Made by a program: the position numbers and the translations under genes
The notes under the pieces: model-generated
What the model was told of the DNA's origin: nothing
Database searches by the model: none
What the model saw: only the letters and a program-made list of their open reading frames with translations
Shown: piece by piece, positions 34,544-44,423 of the stretch
Layout: each line of letters starts with the position of its first letter
Position numbering within the stretch: the first letter of the stretch is position 1
Assembly (NCBI RefSeq): GCF_030345705.1
Contig: NZ_JAUASW010000001.1
Location: 1,116,001-1,180,000, forward strand
Reading direction: 5' to 3'
Origin: Pelomonas sp. SE-A7
GTDB taxonomy: Bacteria; Pseudomonadota; Gammaproteobacteria; Burkholderiales; Burkholderiaceae_C
DNA: 64,000 nucleotides

Positions 34544-35137
34544 ATGCAGCAACTGCCGCCCCTGACCAAAGCTCTGATCTTGGCCTGTGTGGGCAGCGCC
34601 TGCTTCTTCTCGCTGTTTCCCCAGTTCCAGCACTGGTTCGTGCTCTACCCGCCGCTGTCGGGTTGGTTCTATCCCTGGCAGCTGATCAGCTACGCCTTCC
34701 TGCACGGCAATTTCTCGCACCTGCTGCTGAACATGCTCGGCCTGTGGATGTTCGGCGGCGAGCTGGAACAGGTCTACGGTCGCAAACGGTATGTTGGCTT
34801 GCTGGTCGCGAGCACGCTCAGCGCGGCCCTGGTGCAGATGCTCTATTCACTCGTCGAACCCACGCAGACCGTCGGAGCCTCCGGCGCCCTGTTCGGCCTG
34901 ATGCTGGCCTACGGCATGCTGTTCCCCAACCGCACCATCATGCCGCTGATACCGCCGATTCCGATGAAGGCCAAGTACTTCGTCGCCATGTTCGGCATCC
35001 TCGAGCTGCTGATGGGTACCCATATCCTGGAATTCGGGCCGACCAATGTGGCCCACTTCGCCCACCTGGGCGGCATGTTGGGTGCCTACTTGCTGATCCG
35101 CTACTGGCGCACCCGCGGCCCTCGCCGGCTGCGCTGA
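34544..35137 (+). CDS. Rhomboid family intramembrane serine protease
   Basis: 197 residues, six membrane helices. The catalytic Ser113 is in VGASGALFG and the catalytic His is probably His174 in HFAHLGGMLG. The HGNFSHLLLNM motif (54-64) and the Trp-Gln pair YPWQLISYAFLH are typical. Rhomboids cleave membrane proteins within or beside the bilayer. No dedicated substrate is adjacent. Start at ATG 34544; a longer reading would overlap the tRNA. Confidence 0.92.
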   Translation: MQQLPPLTKALILACVGSACFFSLFPQFQHWFVLYPPLSGWFYPWQLISYAFLHGNFSHLLLNMLGLWMFGGELEQVYGRKRYVGLLVASTLSAALVQMLYSLVEPTQTVGASGALFGLMLAYGMLFPNRTIMPLIPPIPMKAKYFVAMFGILELLMGTHILEFGPTNVAHFAHLGGMLGAYLLIRYWRTRGPRRLR

Positions 35138-35141
35138 GTCC

Positions 35142-36041
35142 TCAGCCGGCCAACAAGCCCTCGCGCACCGTCGGATAGCGCAACCGCAGTCCCAGCTCGA
35201 GCTTGAGCCTGTCGTTGGCCAGGCGGCGCGACTCGCTCAGGAAAGACAGGCGGACCGGATTCATCTGCGCCACCGCTTCCGCGCGGCTGATGCGCGCCGG
35301 CCTGGGCAGGCCACAGAGGTCGGCCGCCAGGTCGAAGTAGTCCCCCATCAACAGCTTGGTGTCGTCACAGACATGGACCGTCCGCTGAGGCAGGCCCCGG
35401 AACAGCGCCGCCACGCAGGCTCGAGCCAGGTCATCGGCGTGGATATGGTTGGTGTAGACATCGTCCTCGCGCCGCAGCACCGGCGTGCCGGCCAGCAGGC
35501 GTTCGCGCGGATGCCCACCCTCACGATCAGCCCCATAGATGCCCGGCACTCGCAGCAGGCTGACGACGCTGCCAAAGCGCTGGCCAAAGGCGCGCAGCTG
35601 GCGTTCCGCATCCACGCGGCGCCTGGCGCGGTTGGTGGCCGGCGCCAGGGCCCGGGTTTCGTCGAAGCGCGCTCCCTGGCAATCGCCGTAGACGCCGGTG
35701 GTGCTCACATAGACCAGGCTTCGCGGCGCGTCCCGCCGGGCCAGGGCCTGCAGCAGATGACGGGTACGGCTGTCGGTATCACCGCTGCCCGGTGGCGGCG
35801 CCAGGTGCAGGACGCGGTCGGCCAGCCCGGCCAGCCGGCCCAGGGTCTCGGGGCGGTCAAGGTCTCCGAGCAAGGGCTTCGCACCCGCTGCCCGCAAAGC
35901 CGCGAGCCGGTCAGCGCTGCTGCTCAAGGCAAACACCTGCCAGCGCGGCCCCAGCAGACGCAACACCCGCAGCCCCACATCGCCGCAGCCCACGATCAGC
36001 AGACGCGGCCGGCGAAACATCGGAGTGCAGGACAGGGGCAT
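35142..36041 (-). CDS. NAD(P)-dependent epimerase/dehydratase (extended SDR)
   Basis: 299 residues (or 292 from ATG 36020). Rossmann motif LLIVGCGDVGLRV near the N-terminus, and YVSTTGVYGD with Tyr of the SDR active site further on, though the usual Lys of YxxxK is not obvious. This fits the YeeZ-like atypical extended SDR group. Substrate unknown. Convergent with the rhomboid gene (4-bp gap). Confidence 0.78.
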   Translation of the reverse strand: MPLSCTPMFRRPRLLIVGCGDVGLRVLRLLGPRWQVFALSSSADRLAALRAAGAKPLLGDLDRPETLGRLAGLADRVLHLAPPPGSGDTDSRTRHLLQALARRDAPRSLVYVSTTGVYGDCQGARFDETRALAPATNRARRRVDAERQLRAFGQRFGSVVSLLRVPGIYGADREGGHPRERLLAGTPVLRREDDVYTNHIHADDLARACVAALFRGLPQRTVHVCDDTKLLMGDYFDLAADLCGLPRPARISRAEAVAQMNPVRLSFLSESRRLANDRLKLELGLRLRYPTVREGLLAG

Positions 36042-36135
36042 GGGCGGCTCAGGCAAAATGGCGCCCGAGTTTACAAATCGAACGCCACGGCCCGCCGGAA
36101 CCTGCGGGCCGTCCTTTTTCTCCTTGCCGCCCGCC

Positions 36136-37173
36136 ATGAACTTCCAGGTCACCGTCCAGCCCAGCCAGCGCATCTACGAGGTCGAGTCCGACGAAACCCT
36201 GCTGGCCGCTGCCATCCGCGCCGGCGTGGGCCTGCCCTATGGCTGCCGCGATGGCGCCTGCGGCTCCTGCAAGTGCAAGCTGCTGGAAGGCAAGGTCGCA
36301 CTGCGCGAGCACCAGTCCAAGGCCCTGAGCGCCGAGGAAGAAGCCGCCGGCTTCGTGCTGACCTGCTGCGCCAAGCCGCAGACCGACTGCGTGCTGGAAG
36401 CCCGCACCGTGCCGGGCGCCGGCGAGTTTGCCGTACTCAAACTGCCCAGCCGCGTGCTGAGCCTGGAAAAGCCGGCTGCCGACGTGGCCGTGGTCAAGCT
36501 GCAGCTGCCGGCCACGCAGAACTTCCAGTTCCACGCCGGCCAGTATGTCGAGTTCATCCTGCGCGACGGCGCCCGCCGCTCGTACAGCATGGCCAATGCC
36601 CCGCACAACCTGGGTACGCCGGCCGCCATCGAGCTGCACATCCGCCACATGGCCGGCGGCAAGTTCACCGACCATGTGTTCGGCGCGATGAAGGAGAAAG
36701 ACATCCTGCGCATGGAAGGCCCGTTCGGCAGCTTCTTCCTGCGCGAGGACAGTGCCAAGCCCATCGTGCTGCTGGCCAGCGGCACCGGCTTCGCGCCCAT
36801 CAAGGCCATCATCGAACGCATCCGCCACCTGGGCCTGACGCGTCCGGTCAAGCTCTACTGGGGCTGCCGCAGCAAGTCCGACCTCTACCTGCACGACTGG
36901 GCCCTGCAAGCCGCGGCCGAGATGGACATGCTGGACTACATCCCGGTGCTGTCCGAGCCCAAGCCCGAGGACGCCTGGACCGGCCGCACCGGCTTCGTCC
37001 ACCAGGCCGTGATGGCCGACCAGGCCGACCTGTCCGGCCACCAGGTCTATGCCTGCGGCGCGCCCATCATGGTCGAGTCGGCCAAGCGCGATTTCGTGGC
37101 GAAGAGCGGGCTGCCGGAAGACGAGTTCTATGCGGACTCGTTCACCTCCGAGGCCGATAAACACGGGGGCTGA
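36136..37173 (+). CDS. CDP-6-deoxy-delta-3,4-glucoseen reductase-like ferredoxin/FAD oxidoreductase
   Basis: 345 residues. N-terminal 2Fe-2S ferredoxin domain with Cys37, Cys42, Cys45 and Cys77 or 78 (YGCRDGACGSCKC; TCCAKPQ), then an FNR-like FAD domain (RRSYSMANAP) and NAD(P)-binding domain (ASGTGFAPIKA; GCRSKSDLY). AscD/RfbI-like enzymes move electrons from NADH to an oxygenase or dehydratase. The adjacent gene encodes a 2-oxoglutarate/Fe dioxygenase, which normally does not need a reductase. Divergent from the epimerase gene. Confidence 0.9.
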   Translation: MNFQVTVQPSQRIYEVESDETLLAAAIRAGVGLPYGCRDGACGSCKCKLLEGKVALREHQSKALSAEEEAAGFVLTCCAKPQTDCVLEARTVPGAGEFAVLKLPSRVLSLEKPAADVAVVKLQLPATQNFQFHAGQYVEFILRDGARRSYSMANAPHNLGTPAAIELHIRHMAGGKFTDHVFGAMKEKDILRMEGPFGSFFLREDSAKPIVLLASGTGFAPIKAIIERIRHLGLTRPVKLYWGCRSKSDLYLHDWALQAAAEMDMLDYIPVLSEPKPEDAWTGRTGFVHQAVMADQADLSGHQVYACGAPIMVESAKRDFVAKSGLPEDEFYADSFTSEADKHGG

Positions 37174-37183
37174 GGAGAGTCGC

Positions 37184-37909
37184 ATGTTCACCCCGCCGTA
37201 TGTCGATCCCGCGCAATGCGCTGATCAGCTCAAGCGGCTGGGACACGCAGTCCTCGCCCCGGCAAGCCTGGTCGAAACCCTGGGTTGCAGCTCGGCCGAA
37301 CTCGCTGGACTCGCGGCGTTCTGGAAGAACCTCCCGACCGACCAATACCTGAAGGACGGTGGCCGCTACCGGTTCCGCCGGCACAGCAGCTTCGTCGTCG
37401 CGGGCGAGAGCGTCAGCCAATGCCCGCATCGGCCGCATTGGCAGCCGGTGGACTACAACGCCCTGCACGGCGGCATTGAGCGCATGTTCGAGCCCATGCA
37501 GGCCGAGGCGGTCGCCCTGCCCGCCTGGCGAAAGCTGCTGCGCGGCCTGGGCGGCATTGCCTCAAGCCTCAAGGGCGCCAAGCCCTGGTTCGTCGAAGCC
37601 CACCAGTTCCGCATCGACACCACCGACGGCATAGGCCGGCCGACGCCCGAGGGCGCCCACCGCGACGGCGTCGACCTGGTAGCGGTATTCCTGATCCAGC
37701 GCCACCAGATCAAGGGCGGCGAATCGCGGGTCTTCGAGGCGGCCGGCCCGCAGGGCCAGCGCTTCACCATGACCGAGCCCTGGACCCTGCTGCTGCTGGA
37801 CGACGAGCGTGTGATCCACGAAACCACGCCCATCCAGCCGGACGGCGGCCACGGCCACCGCGACACCCTGGTCGTCACCCTGCGTTCGGGTGGCTTCCAG
37901 GACCCTTGA
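37184..37909 (+). CDS. 2OG-Fe(II) dioxygenase family protein (isoleucine dioxygenase-like)
   Basis: 241 residues of the 2OG-Fe_Oxy_2 family, whose characterised member hydroxylates L-isoleucine. Fe ligands: His159 and Asp161 in GAHRDGVD, and His212 in VIHETTPI. The Arg near TLVVTLRSG would bind 2-oxoglutarate. It lies 10 bp after the reductase gene behind GAGGAG, so is probably co-transcribed. The neighbouring branched-chain dehydrogenase and Liv transporter fit an amino-acid substrate, but that is inference. Confidence 0.82.
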   Translation: MFTPPYVDPAQCADQLKRLGHAVLAPASLVETLGCSSAELAGLAAFWKNLPTDQYLKDGGRYRFRRHSSFVVAGESVSQCPHRPHWQPVDYNALHGGIERMFEPMQAEAVALPAWRKLLRGLGGIASSLKGAKPWFVEAHQFRIDTTDGIGRPTPEGAHRDGVDLVAVFLIQRHQIKGGESRVFEAAGPQGQRFTMTEPWTLLLLDDERVIHETTPIQPDGGHGHRDTLVVTLRSGGFQDP

Positions 37910-38084
37910 AACGCGCATTCCTGCACGGGCTGGAGCCGGCCATGCCGCCACGGCATGGCTCGATGCCGTTCTGGCGAAGGCTGACGAGGGCCCTCACCCC
38001 TAAACTGCCGGCGCTGCCACAAGCGGCACCTCGTCCGGCCCCCGGCCGGCTCCTCATCGCACCACGAATGCCAGGCTCCCGACC

Positions 38085-39197
38085 ATGAACGCCGTCACCA
38101 ACGACCTCGTCCGCGCGCTGCAATCCGCACCGACCGCCTCCCTGCCCACCTCGCTGTTCGGCCTGCCCGAGCAGAAGCCCCATGAGCGCGTGCTGCTGGC
38201 GGCCGATGAGCAAACCGGACTGAAGGCCATCCTGGCGGTGCACAGCACGGCCCGCGGCCCGGCCTTCGGCGGCTGCCGCTTCTGGAGCTACGACAACGAG
38301 CTGGCCGCGCTGAACGACGCGCTGCGCCTGTCGCAAGGCATGAGCCTGAAGAACGCCCTGGCCCAGCTGCCCTTCGGCGGCGGCAAGGCCGTGATCCTGA
38401 AGCCGGCCGAGATCAAGGACCGTGCCGCCCTGTTCGCCGCCTTCGGCCGCGCCGTGCAGTCGCTGGAAGGCGCCTACATCACCGCCGAGGACGTGGGCAC
38501 GACCACGGCCGACATGCTGGGCATGCAGGCCTCCACCCAATTCGTCTCGGGCATCCCGCGTGCCGGCGCCTTCGGCGGCGACCCCAGCCCCAAGACCGCC
38601 TACGGCGTCTTCGTCTCCATCCAGCGCGGCGCCAAGCTGGTGCTGGGCCGTGAATCGCTGGAAGGCGTGCGGGTGGCCCTGCAAGGCCTGGGCGCCGTCG
38701 GCTGGCACCTGGCCGAATACCTGCACAAGGCCGGCGCCAAGCTGGTCGTGGCCGATGTGGACGCTGCCAAGGTACAGCGTGCCCAGGAGCAACTGGGCGC
38801 CACGGCCGTCGGCATCGGCGAGATCCTGGCGGCCGACGTGGACGTGCTGGCTCCCTGCGCCCTGGGTGCCTCGCTGAACGCCCAATCGATCCCCACGCTG
38901 AAGGCCAAGCTGATCGCCGGTGCTGCCAACAACCAGTTGGCCACTGTGACCGACGGCGACGCCCTGCAAGCCCGCGGCATCACCTACCTGCCCGACTACC
39001 TGGTCAATGCCGGCGGCATCATCAGTGTGGCGCGCGAGTACCGCAATGAAGGCGAAGAGAACGCCGTCATGGCCGAGGTCGCCCTGATCGCCGACCGCGT
39101 CAGCGAGCTGCTGGAGCGCGTCAAGGCCAGCGAAGGCTCGACGCCCGGCCGCGTGGCCGATGCCTGGGCCCGCTCGCTGCTGGTCAAGCCCGTCTGA
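38085..39197 (+). CDS. Glu/Leu/Phe/Val dehydrogenase family (leucine/valine dehydrogenase-like)
   Basis: 370 residues. The glycine-rich GGCRFWSYD and catalytic lysines Lys89 (SLKNAL) and Lys101 (PFGGGKAV) mark the family; the NAD-binding motif GLGAVGWHLAEYL follows. The length fits the leucine/phenylalanine/valine dehydrogenase group, shorter than glutamate dehydrogenases (over 410). It oxidatively deaminates branched-chain or aromatic amino acids. The 175-bp gap before it holds nothing recognisable. A terminator follows. Confidence 0.87.
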   Translation: MNAVTNDLVRALQSAPTASLPTSLFGLPEQKPHERVLLAADEQTGLKAILAVHSTARGPAFGGCRFWSYDNELAALNDALRLSQGMSLKNALAQLPFGGGKAVILKPAEIKDRAALFAAFGRAVQSLEGAYITAEDVGTTTADMLGMQASTQFVSGIPRAGAFGGDPSPKTAYGVFVSIQRGAKLVLGRESLEGVRVALQGLGAVGWHLAEYLHKAGAKLVVADVDAAKVQRAQEQLGATAVGIGEILAADVDVLAPCALGASLNAQSIPTLKAKLIAGAANNQLATVTDGDALQARGITYLPDYLVNAGGIISVAREYRNEGEENAVMAEVALIADRVSELLERVKASEGSTPGRVADAWARSLLVKPV

Positions 39198-39217
39198 GCG
39201 TCCGACTCAGAAACGAC

Positions 39218-39245
39218 AAAGGCGGCCGAGGCCGCCTTTTTCTTT
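39218..39245 (+). terminator. Rho-independent terminator (bidirectional)
   Basis: AAAGGCGGC (39218-39226), loop CGAG, GCCGCCTTT (39231-39239), then T2CTTT. A-run on the left, T-run on the right, so it can serve the Leu dehydrogenase gene and the convergent livF. Confidence 0.88.
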
Positions 39246-39258
39246 GGGCCCACAAGGC

Positions 39259-39993
<735 letters not shown>

Positions 39994-40006
39994 CTTCTCG
40001 TTCTTC

Positions 40007-40780
40007 TCAATGCGCGGCATGGGCGCCCAAATAGGCCTCGATGACCTTCTCGTTGCGCTGCACTTCGGCCGGCGTGCCCTCGGCAATCTGCTTGCCGTAG
40101 TCCAGCACGGTGACCCGGTCGCACAGGCCCATCACCAGCTTCACGTCATGCTCGATCAGGAGGATGGTGCGGCCGTCCTTGCGGATGCGGTCGATCAGCT
40201 CGCGCAGCACCACCTTCTCGGTGGCGTTCATGCCGGCGGCCGGCTCGTCCAGCGCGATCAGCTGCGGGTCGGTGGCGAGGGCGCGGGCGATCTCGAGCCG
40301 GCGCTGGTCGCCGTAGCTCAGCGTGCGGGCCTTGAACTCGGCCAGGTGGCCGATGCCGACATAGTCCAGCAGCTCCTGGGCCCGCTTGGCGATGGCAGCT
40401 TCCTCAGCCTTGAAGCCCGGCGTGCGCAGGATGGCGCCGACGATGCCCGAATGGGTGCGCACATGGCGGCCCACCATCACGTTCTCCAGCGCCGTCATCT
40501 CGGCGAACAGGCGGATGTTCTGGAAGGTGCGGGCGATGCCGGCCTTGGCCACCTGATGCACGGCCTGCGGCTTGTAGGCCTTGCCGCCCAGCTCGAAAGT
40601 ACCGGCATCCGGCGTGTAGAGGCCGGTCAGCACATTGAAGAAGGTGGTCTTGCCGGCGCCGTTGGGGCCGATCAGGCCGTAGACCTGGCCACGGGCGATC
40701 TTGAGGCCCACGTCGGACAAGGCCTGCAGGCCGCCGAAGCGCTTGGCGACGCCGCTCACGTTCAAAACGAAATCAGTCAT
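40007..40780 (-). CDS. livG: Branched-chain amino acid ABC transporter ATP-binding protein LivG
   Basis: 257 residues from ATG 40780 (MTDFVLN), preceded on the minus strand by GAGGAGGGCG. Walker A GPNGAGKTT, the FQNIRLF segment, signature LSYGDQRRLEIA, Walker B LIALDEPAAGMN and the IEHD switch are LivG-like. Gap of 10 bp to livM. Confidence 0.95.
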   Translation of the reverse strand: MTDFVLNVSGVAKRFGGLQALSDVGLKIARGQVYGLIGPNGAGKTTFFNVLTGLYTPDAGTFELGGKAYKPQAVHQVAKAGIARTFQNIRLFAEMTALENVMVGRHVRTHSGIVGAILRTPGFKAEEAAIAKRAQELLDYVGIGHLAEFKARTLSYGDQRRLEIARALATDPQLIALDEPAAGMNATEKVVLRELIDRIRKDGRTILLIEHDVKLVMGLCDRVTVLDYGKQIAEGTPAEVQRNEKVIEAYLGAHAAH

Positions 40781-40790
40781 GGCGCCCTCC

Positions 40791-41885
40791 TCAGTTCTTG
40801 GCCTTGGGGGCGGACTTGCCATGTTCCGGCGCCGGCCACAGGCCGCGCGGACGCAAGAGCATCACGCTGATCATGGCCAGCGCAATCAGCAGCTGGCGCA
40901 GGATGGCGGCGTCGAGACGGCCGTCGCTGAGCTCCTGCAGCGGACCGGCCGCATAGCGCAGCACCTCGGGCAGGGCCGCCAGCAGCAGCGCGCCCAGCAC
41001 CACGCCGGGCAGGTGGCCGATGCCACCCAGCACCACCATGGCGACGATCATCACCGACTCCTGCAGGCTGAAGGACTCGGGCGAGACGAAGCCCTGGAAG
41101 GCCGCGAACATCGAGCCCGACACGCCGCCGAAGGTGGCGCCCATGCCGAAAGCCAGCAGCTTGAGGTTGCGGGTGTTGATGCCCATGGCCTTGGCAGCGA
41201 TCTCGTCTTCGCGGATCGCCATCCAGGCGCGGCCGATGCGCGAGTTCTCCAGGCGATGGCAGATCACGACGCTGACCACCACCAGAGCCAGGAACAGGTA
41301 GTAGTACTGCGCTATCGGCGCCAGCGTGATGCCGAACACCTCCAGCGGCTTGCCCATGTCATAGCCGAAGAAGTGCATGCCGTCGATCTGGCCTATGCCG
41401 CGCGGACCATTGGTGATGTTCAGCGGGTAGTCCAGGTTGTTCATGAACACCCGGATGATTTCGCCGAAGCCCAGCGTCACGATGGCCAGGTAGTCACCGC
41501 GCAGCTTCAGCGTAGGCGCGCCCAGCATCACGCCGGCAAAGGCCGCCAGCGCCGCGCCGGCCGGTATCACCACCCACAGCGGCATGTGCAAGCCGTTCGG
41601 GAACGCCGCGGCGAAGGCCTCGAAGTTCTCGCTCAGGTGCGGACTGGCCATCAGGCCGAACATGTAGGCGCCGACGGCATAGAAGGCCACGTAACCCAGA
41701 TCCAGCAGGCCGGCATAGCCGACCACGATGTTCAGACCCAGGGCCAGCAGCACGTAAAGCAGGGCCAGGTCGATGATGCGCATGGGGCCGTTGCCCCAGC
41801 CGATCATCTGATTCAGTGCCGGCACCAGCAGCAGGCCCAGCGCGGCCAGGCCGAAGACGAACAGCTTTTTCTTTTGTTCTTGCAT
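40791..41885 (-). CDS. livM: Branched-chain amino acid ABC transporter permease LivM
   Basis: 364 residues with about nine membrane helices and the LivM signature GRAWMAIREDEIAA(K)AMGIN with the EAA-like loop. The sequence begins MQEQKKKLFVFG. Forms the heterodimeric channel with LivH. Confidence 0.94.
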   Translation of the reverse strand: MQEQKKKLFVFGLAALGLLLVPALNQMIGWGNGPMRIIDLALLYVLLALGLNIVVGYAGLLDLGYVAFYAVGAYMFGLMASPHLSENFEAFAAAFPNGLHMPLWVVIPAGAALAAFAGVMLGAPTLKLRGDYLAIVTLGFGEIIRVFMNNLDYPLNITNGPRGIGQIDGMHFFGYDMGKPLEVFGITLAPIAQYYYLFLALVVVSVVICHRLENSRIGRAWMAIREDEIAAKAMGINTRNLKLLAFGMGATFGGVSGSMFAAFQGFVSPESFSLQESVMIVAMVVLGGIGHLPGVVLGALLLAALPEVLRYAAGPLQELSDGRLDAAILRQLLIALAMISVMLLRPRGLWPAPEHGKSAPKAKN

Positions 41886-41903
41886 GAAATGGTCCCTCCC
41901 GGT

Positions 41904-42833
41904 TCAGGCGCGATCGGCCACGCGCTCGCCCAAGAGGCCCGAGGGCCGCAGCGTGAGCACCAGGATCAGGGCGATGAAGGCGAAGATGTCCACGTAGTTG
42001 CTGCCCAGCACGTCGCCGGTCAGCTCGCCGAGGTAGCCGGCGCCGATGGCCTCCAGCAGGCCCAGCAGCACACCGCCCAGCATGGCGCCGGCCAGGTTGC
42101 CGATGCCGCCCAGCACGGCGGCCGTGAAGGCCTTGAGGCCGGGCAGGAAGCCCATGGTGTGGGTGACCGTGCCGTCCTTGGCCGCCCACATCAGGCCGGC
42201 CACGGCGGCCAGCGCGGCGCCGATGACGAAGGTGGACGAGATGATCACGTCGGGCCGCACGCCCATCAGCGAGGCCACGCGCGGGTTCTCGGCCGTGGCG
42301 CGCATTGCGCGGCCCAGCTTGGTACGGTGGACCAGCCACAGCAGCGCCGCCAGGATCATCACGGTCAGGCCCAGGATCACGCATTGGGTCAGCGTGATCA
42401 CGGCGGTGGAGCCCAGCACCTCGTACTGCACATCCGGCAGCAACTGCGGGAAGGCCTTGGGATTGGGTTTCCAGATGATCATGGCCAGGGTCTGCAGCAG
42501 CAGCGACATGCCCATGGCGGTGATCAGCGGCGCCAGGCGCGGTGCATTGCGCAGCGGCCGGTAGGCGATCTTCTCGATCACGAAGTTCAGCACCGTGCAG
42601 GCCAGGATGGCACAGCACAGGGCCACGCCCATCAGGGCCCAGCCCGGCAGGCCGCTGTCCTGCAGCGCTCCCACCACCGACCAGCTCACCAGGGCCCCGA
42701 CCATCAGGATCTCGCCATGGGCGAAATTGATCAGGTTGATGATGCCGTACACCATCGTGTAGCCCAGGGCCACCAGGGCATACATGCTGCCCAGCACCAG
42801 GCCGTTGACGACCTGCTGGATCAAGGTATCCAT
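41904..42833 (-). CDS. livH: Branched-chain amino acid ABC transporter permease LivH
   Basis: 309 residues, eight or so helices; N-terminus MDTLIQQVVNGLVLGSMYAL and the internal GRAMRATAENPRVASLMG loop are characteristic LivH. First gene of the livHMGF run. No periplasmic binding-protein gene (livJ/livK) lies in this window, so the binding protein must be encoded elsewhere. Confidence 0.94.
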   Translation of the reverse strand: MDTLIQQVVNGLVLGSMYALVALGYTMVYGIINLINFAHGEILMVGALVSWSVVGALQDSGLPGWALMGVALCCAILACTVLNFVIEKIAYRPLRNAPRLAPLITAMGMSLLLQTLAMIIWKPNPKAFPQLLPDVQYEVLGSTAVITLTQCVILGLTVMILAALLWLVHRTKLGRAMRATAENPRVASLMGVRPDVIISSTFVIGAALAAVAGLMWAAKDGTVTHTMGFLPGLKAFTAAVLGGIGNLAGAMLGGVLLGLLEAIGAGYLGELTGDVLGSNYVDIFAFIALILVLTLRPSGLLGERVADRA

Positions 42834-42900
42834 CGAACTCTCTCCCGCCGGAGCCGCCCTCGTAGGGCCGCTCCCAGATTCATACGCCGCCCGTAGGGCC

Positions 42901-42937
42901 TAAAACAAAGGCCCGCGTCGTCGATGTGGCGCGGGCC
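42901..42937 (-). terminator. Rho-independent terminator after rarA
   Basis: On the minus strand GGCCCGCG, a 12-base loop, CGCGGGCC, then TTTGTTTTA (stem arms at 42910-42917 and 42930-42937). Ends the ftsK-lolA-antiporter-rarA transcript and protects livH from read-through. The 211-bp gap between livH and rarA otherwise contains only a short minus-strand open frame ending at 42950. Confidence 0.82.
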
Positions 42938-43044
42938 CAGCTGAAGCCTTCAGTCCTGCAGGCGAGCGGCATTGTAGGAGGCCTCCTCGGCCATCCCTTT
43001 GGTCAAATCCTGGTGATAACCCGGAGTCGAGCCCAGGAACGAAA

Positions 43045-44394
43045 TCAGCTTTCGCGGGCGCTTTCGTTCAAGCGCCGCAATTCGGCCAGGCGTTCGCCAA
43101 TCTTCAACTCCAGGCCACGCGGCACAGGCTCGTAGAAGCGCTGGTCTTCCAGGCCTTCGGGCAGGTACTGCTCGCCGGCCGCGAAGCCACCGGCCTCGTC
43201 GTGCGCATAGCGGTAGTCGCGGCCATAGCCCAGGCCCTTCATCAGGGCGGTTGGCGCATTGCGCAGCTGCAGCGGCACCGGGCGGCTGGCGTCCTGCTTC
43301 ACCAGGGCCTTCACCGCGTTGTAGGCCTTGTAGACCGCGTTCGACTTGGGCGCGATGGCCAGGTAGACCACGGCCTGGGCCAGGGTCAGCTCGCCTTCCG
43401 GGCTGCCCAGGCGCTCGTAGGTCTCGGCCGCATCCAGGCACAGGCGCAGGGCGCGCGGGTCGGCAAGGCCTATGTCCTCGCTGGCCATGCGGATCAGCCG
43501 GCGGGCGATGTAGCGTGCATCGACGCCCCCATCGAGCATGCGGGCGAACCAGTAGAGCGCCGCGTCGGGGTCGGAGCCGCGCACCGACTTGTGCAAGGCC
43601 GAGATCACATCGTAGAACTGCTCGCCGCCCTTGTCGTAGCGGCGCAGCTGTTCGCCGAGCGCGCGCTGCAAGACGGCTTCGTCGATCTCGGTTGCCTTGG
43701 CTGGCACCACGTTGGCGACGGCCTCGACCGCATTGAGCAGGCGGCGTGCGTCACCGTCCGCATAGGCCGCCAGGCGCTTGGCTGCAGCGTCGCTGAACGG
43801 CGGGCACTGCAGCTCGGCCGTGCCGCGGGCGATCAGGGCCAGCAGCTGGGCCTCGTCCAGCGACTTCAGGACATGGACCGTGGCCCGCGACAGCAGGGCC
43901 GAGTTGACCTCGAAGGACGGGTTCTCGGTGGTCGCGCCAATGAAGGTGAACAGGCCCGACTCGACATGGGGCAGGAAGGCATCCTGCTGGCTCTTGTTGA
44001 AGCGGTGGACTTCGTCGACGAAGACCACGGTGCGCCGCCCCTGGCCGGCCGCGGCCTGGGCCCGTTCGACCGCCTCGCGGATTTCCTTGACGCCTCCGAG
44101 CACGGCCGAGATCTGGATGAACTGGGCATCGAAGGCCTGGGTCATCAGCTGGGCCAACGTGGTCTTGCCGACGCCGGGCGGGCCCCACAGGATCATCGAA
44201 TGCAGACGGCCCGAATCGAAGGCCACGCGCAGCGGCATGCCGTCGCCCAGCAACTGGGCCTGGCCTATGACCTGATCCAGCGTGGCCGGCCTCAGACGCT
44301 CGGCCAGCGGCCGGTGCGGTGCCTTGGCGGCAGGCGCGGCCGTCGGTTCGGGATCGGGCCAGTCGGAGAACAGCGAGGCATTGGCGTCGGACAT
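43045..44394 (-). CDS. rarA: Replication-associated recombination protein A (RarA/MgsA AAA ATPase)
   Basis: 449 residues from ATG 44394 (MSDANASLF). Walker A GPPGVGKTT, Walker B VVFVDEVHRF, and sensor segments IGATTENPSFEV and LSRATVHVL are diagnostic. RarA is a clamp-loader-like ATPase acting at stalled forks. It shares a conserved ftsK-lolA-rarA neighbourhood, here interrupted by a Kef-type antiporter gene. Confidence 0.95.
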   Translation of the reverse strand: MSDANASLFSDWPDPEPTAAPAAKAPHRPLAERLRPATLDQVIGQAQLLGDGMPLRVAFDSGRLHSMILWGPPGVGKTTLAQLMTQAFDAQFIQISAVLGGVKEIREAVERAQAAAGQGRRTVVFVDEVHRFNKSQQDAFLPHVESGLFTFIGATTENPSFEVNSALLSRATVHVLKSLDEAQLLALIARGTAELQCPPFSDAAAKRLAAYADGDARRLLNAVEAVANVVPAKATEIDEAVLQRALGEQLRRYDKGGEQFYDVISALHKSVRGSDPDAALYWFARMLDGGVDARYIARRLIRMASEDIGLADPRALRLCLDAAETYERLGSPEGELTLAQAVVYLAIAPKSNAVYKAYNAVKALVKQDASRPVPLQLRNAPTALMKGLGYGRDYRYAHDEAGGFAAGEQYLPEGLEDQRFYEPVPRGLELKIGERLAELRRLNESARES

Positions 44395-44423
44395 GCCGGC
44401 ATTGTCGCAGCCGGCCCCTGCCC

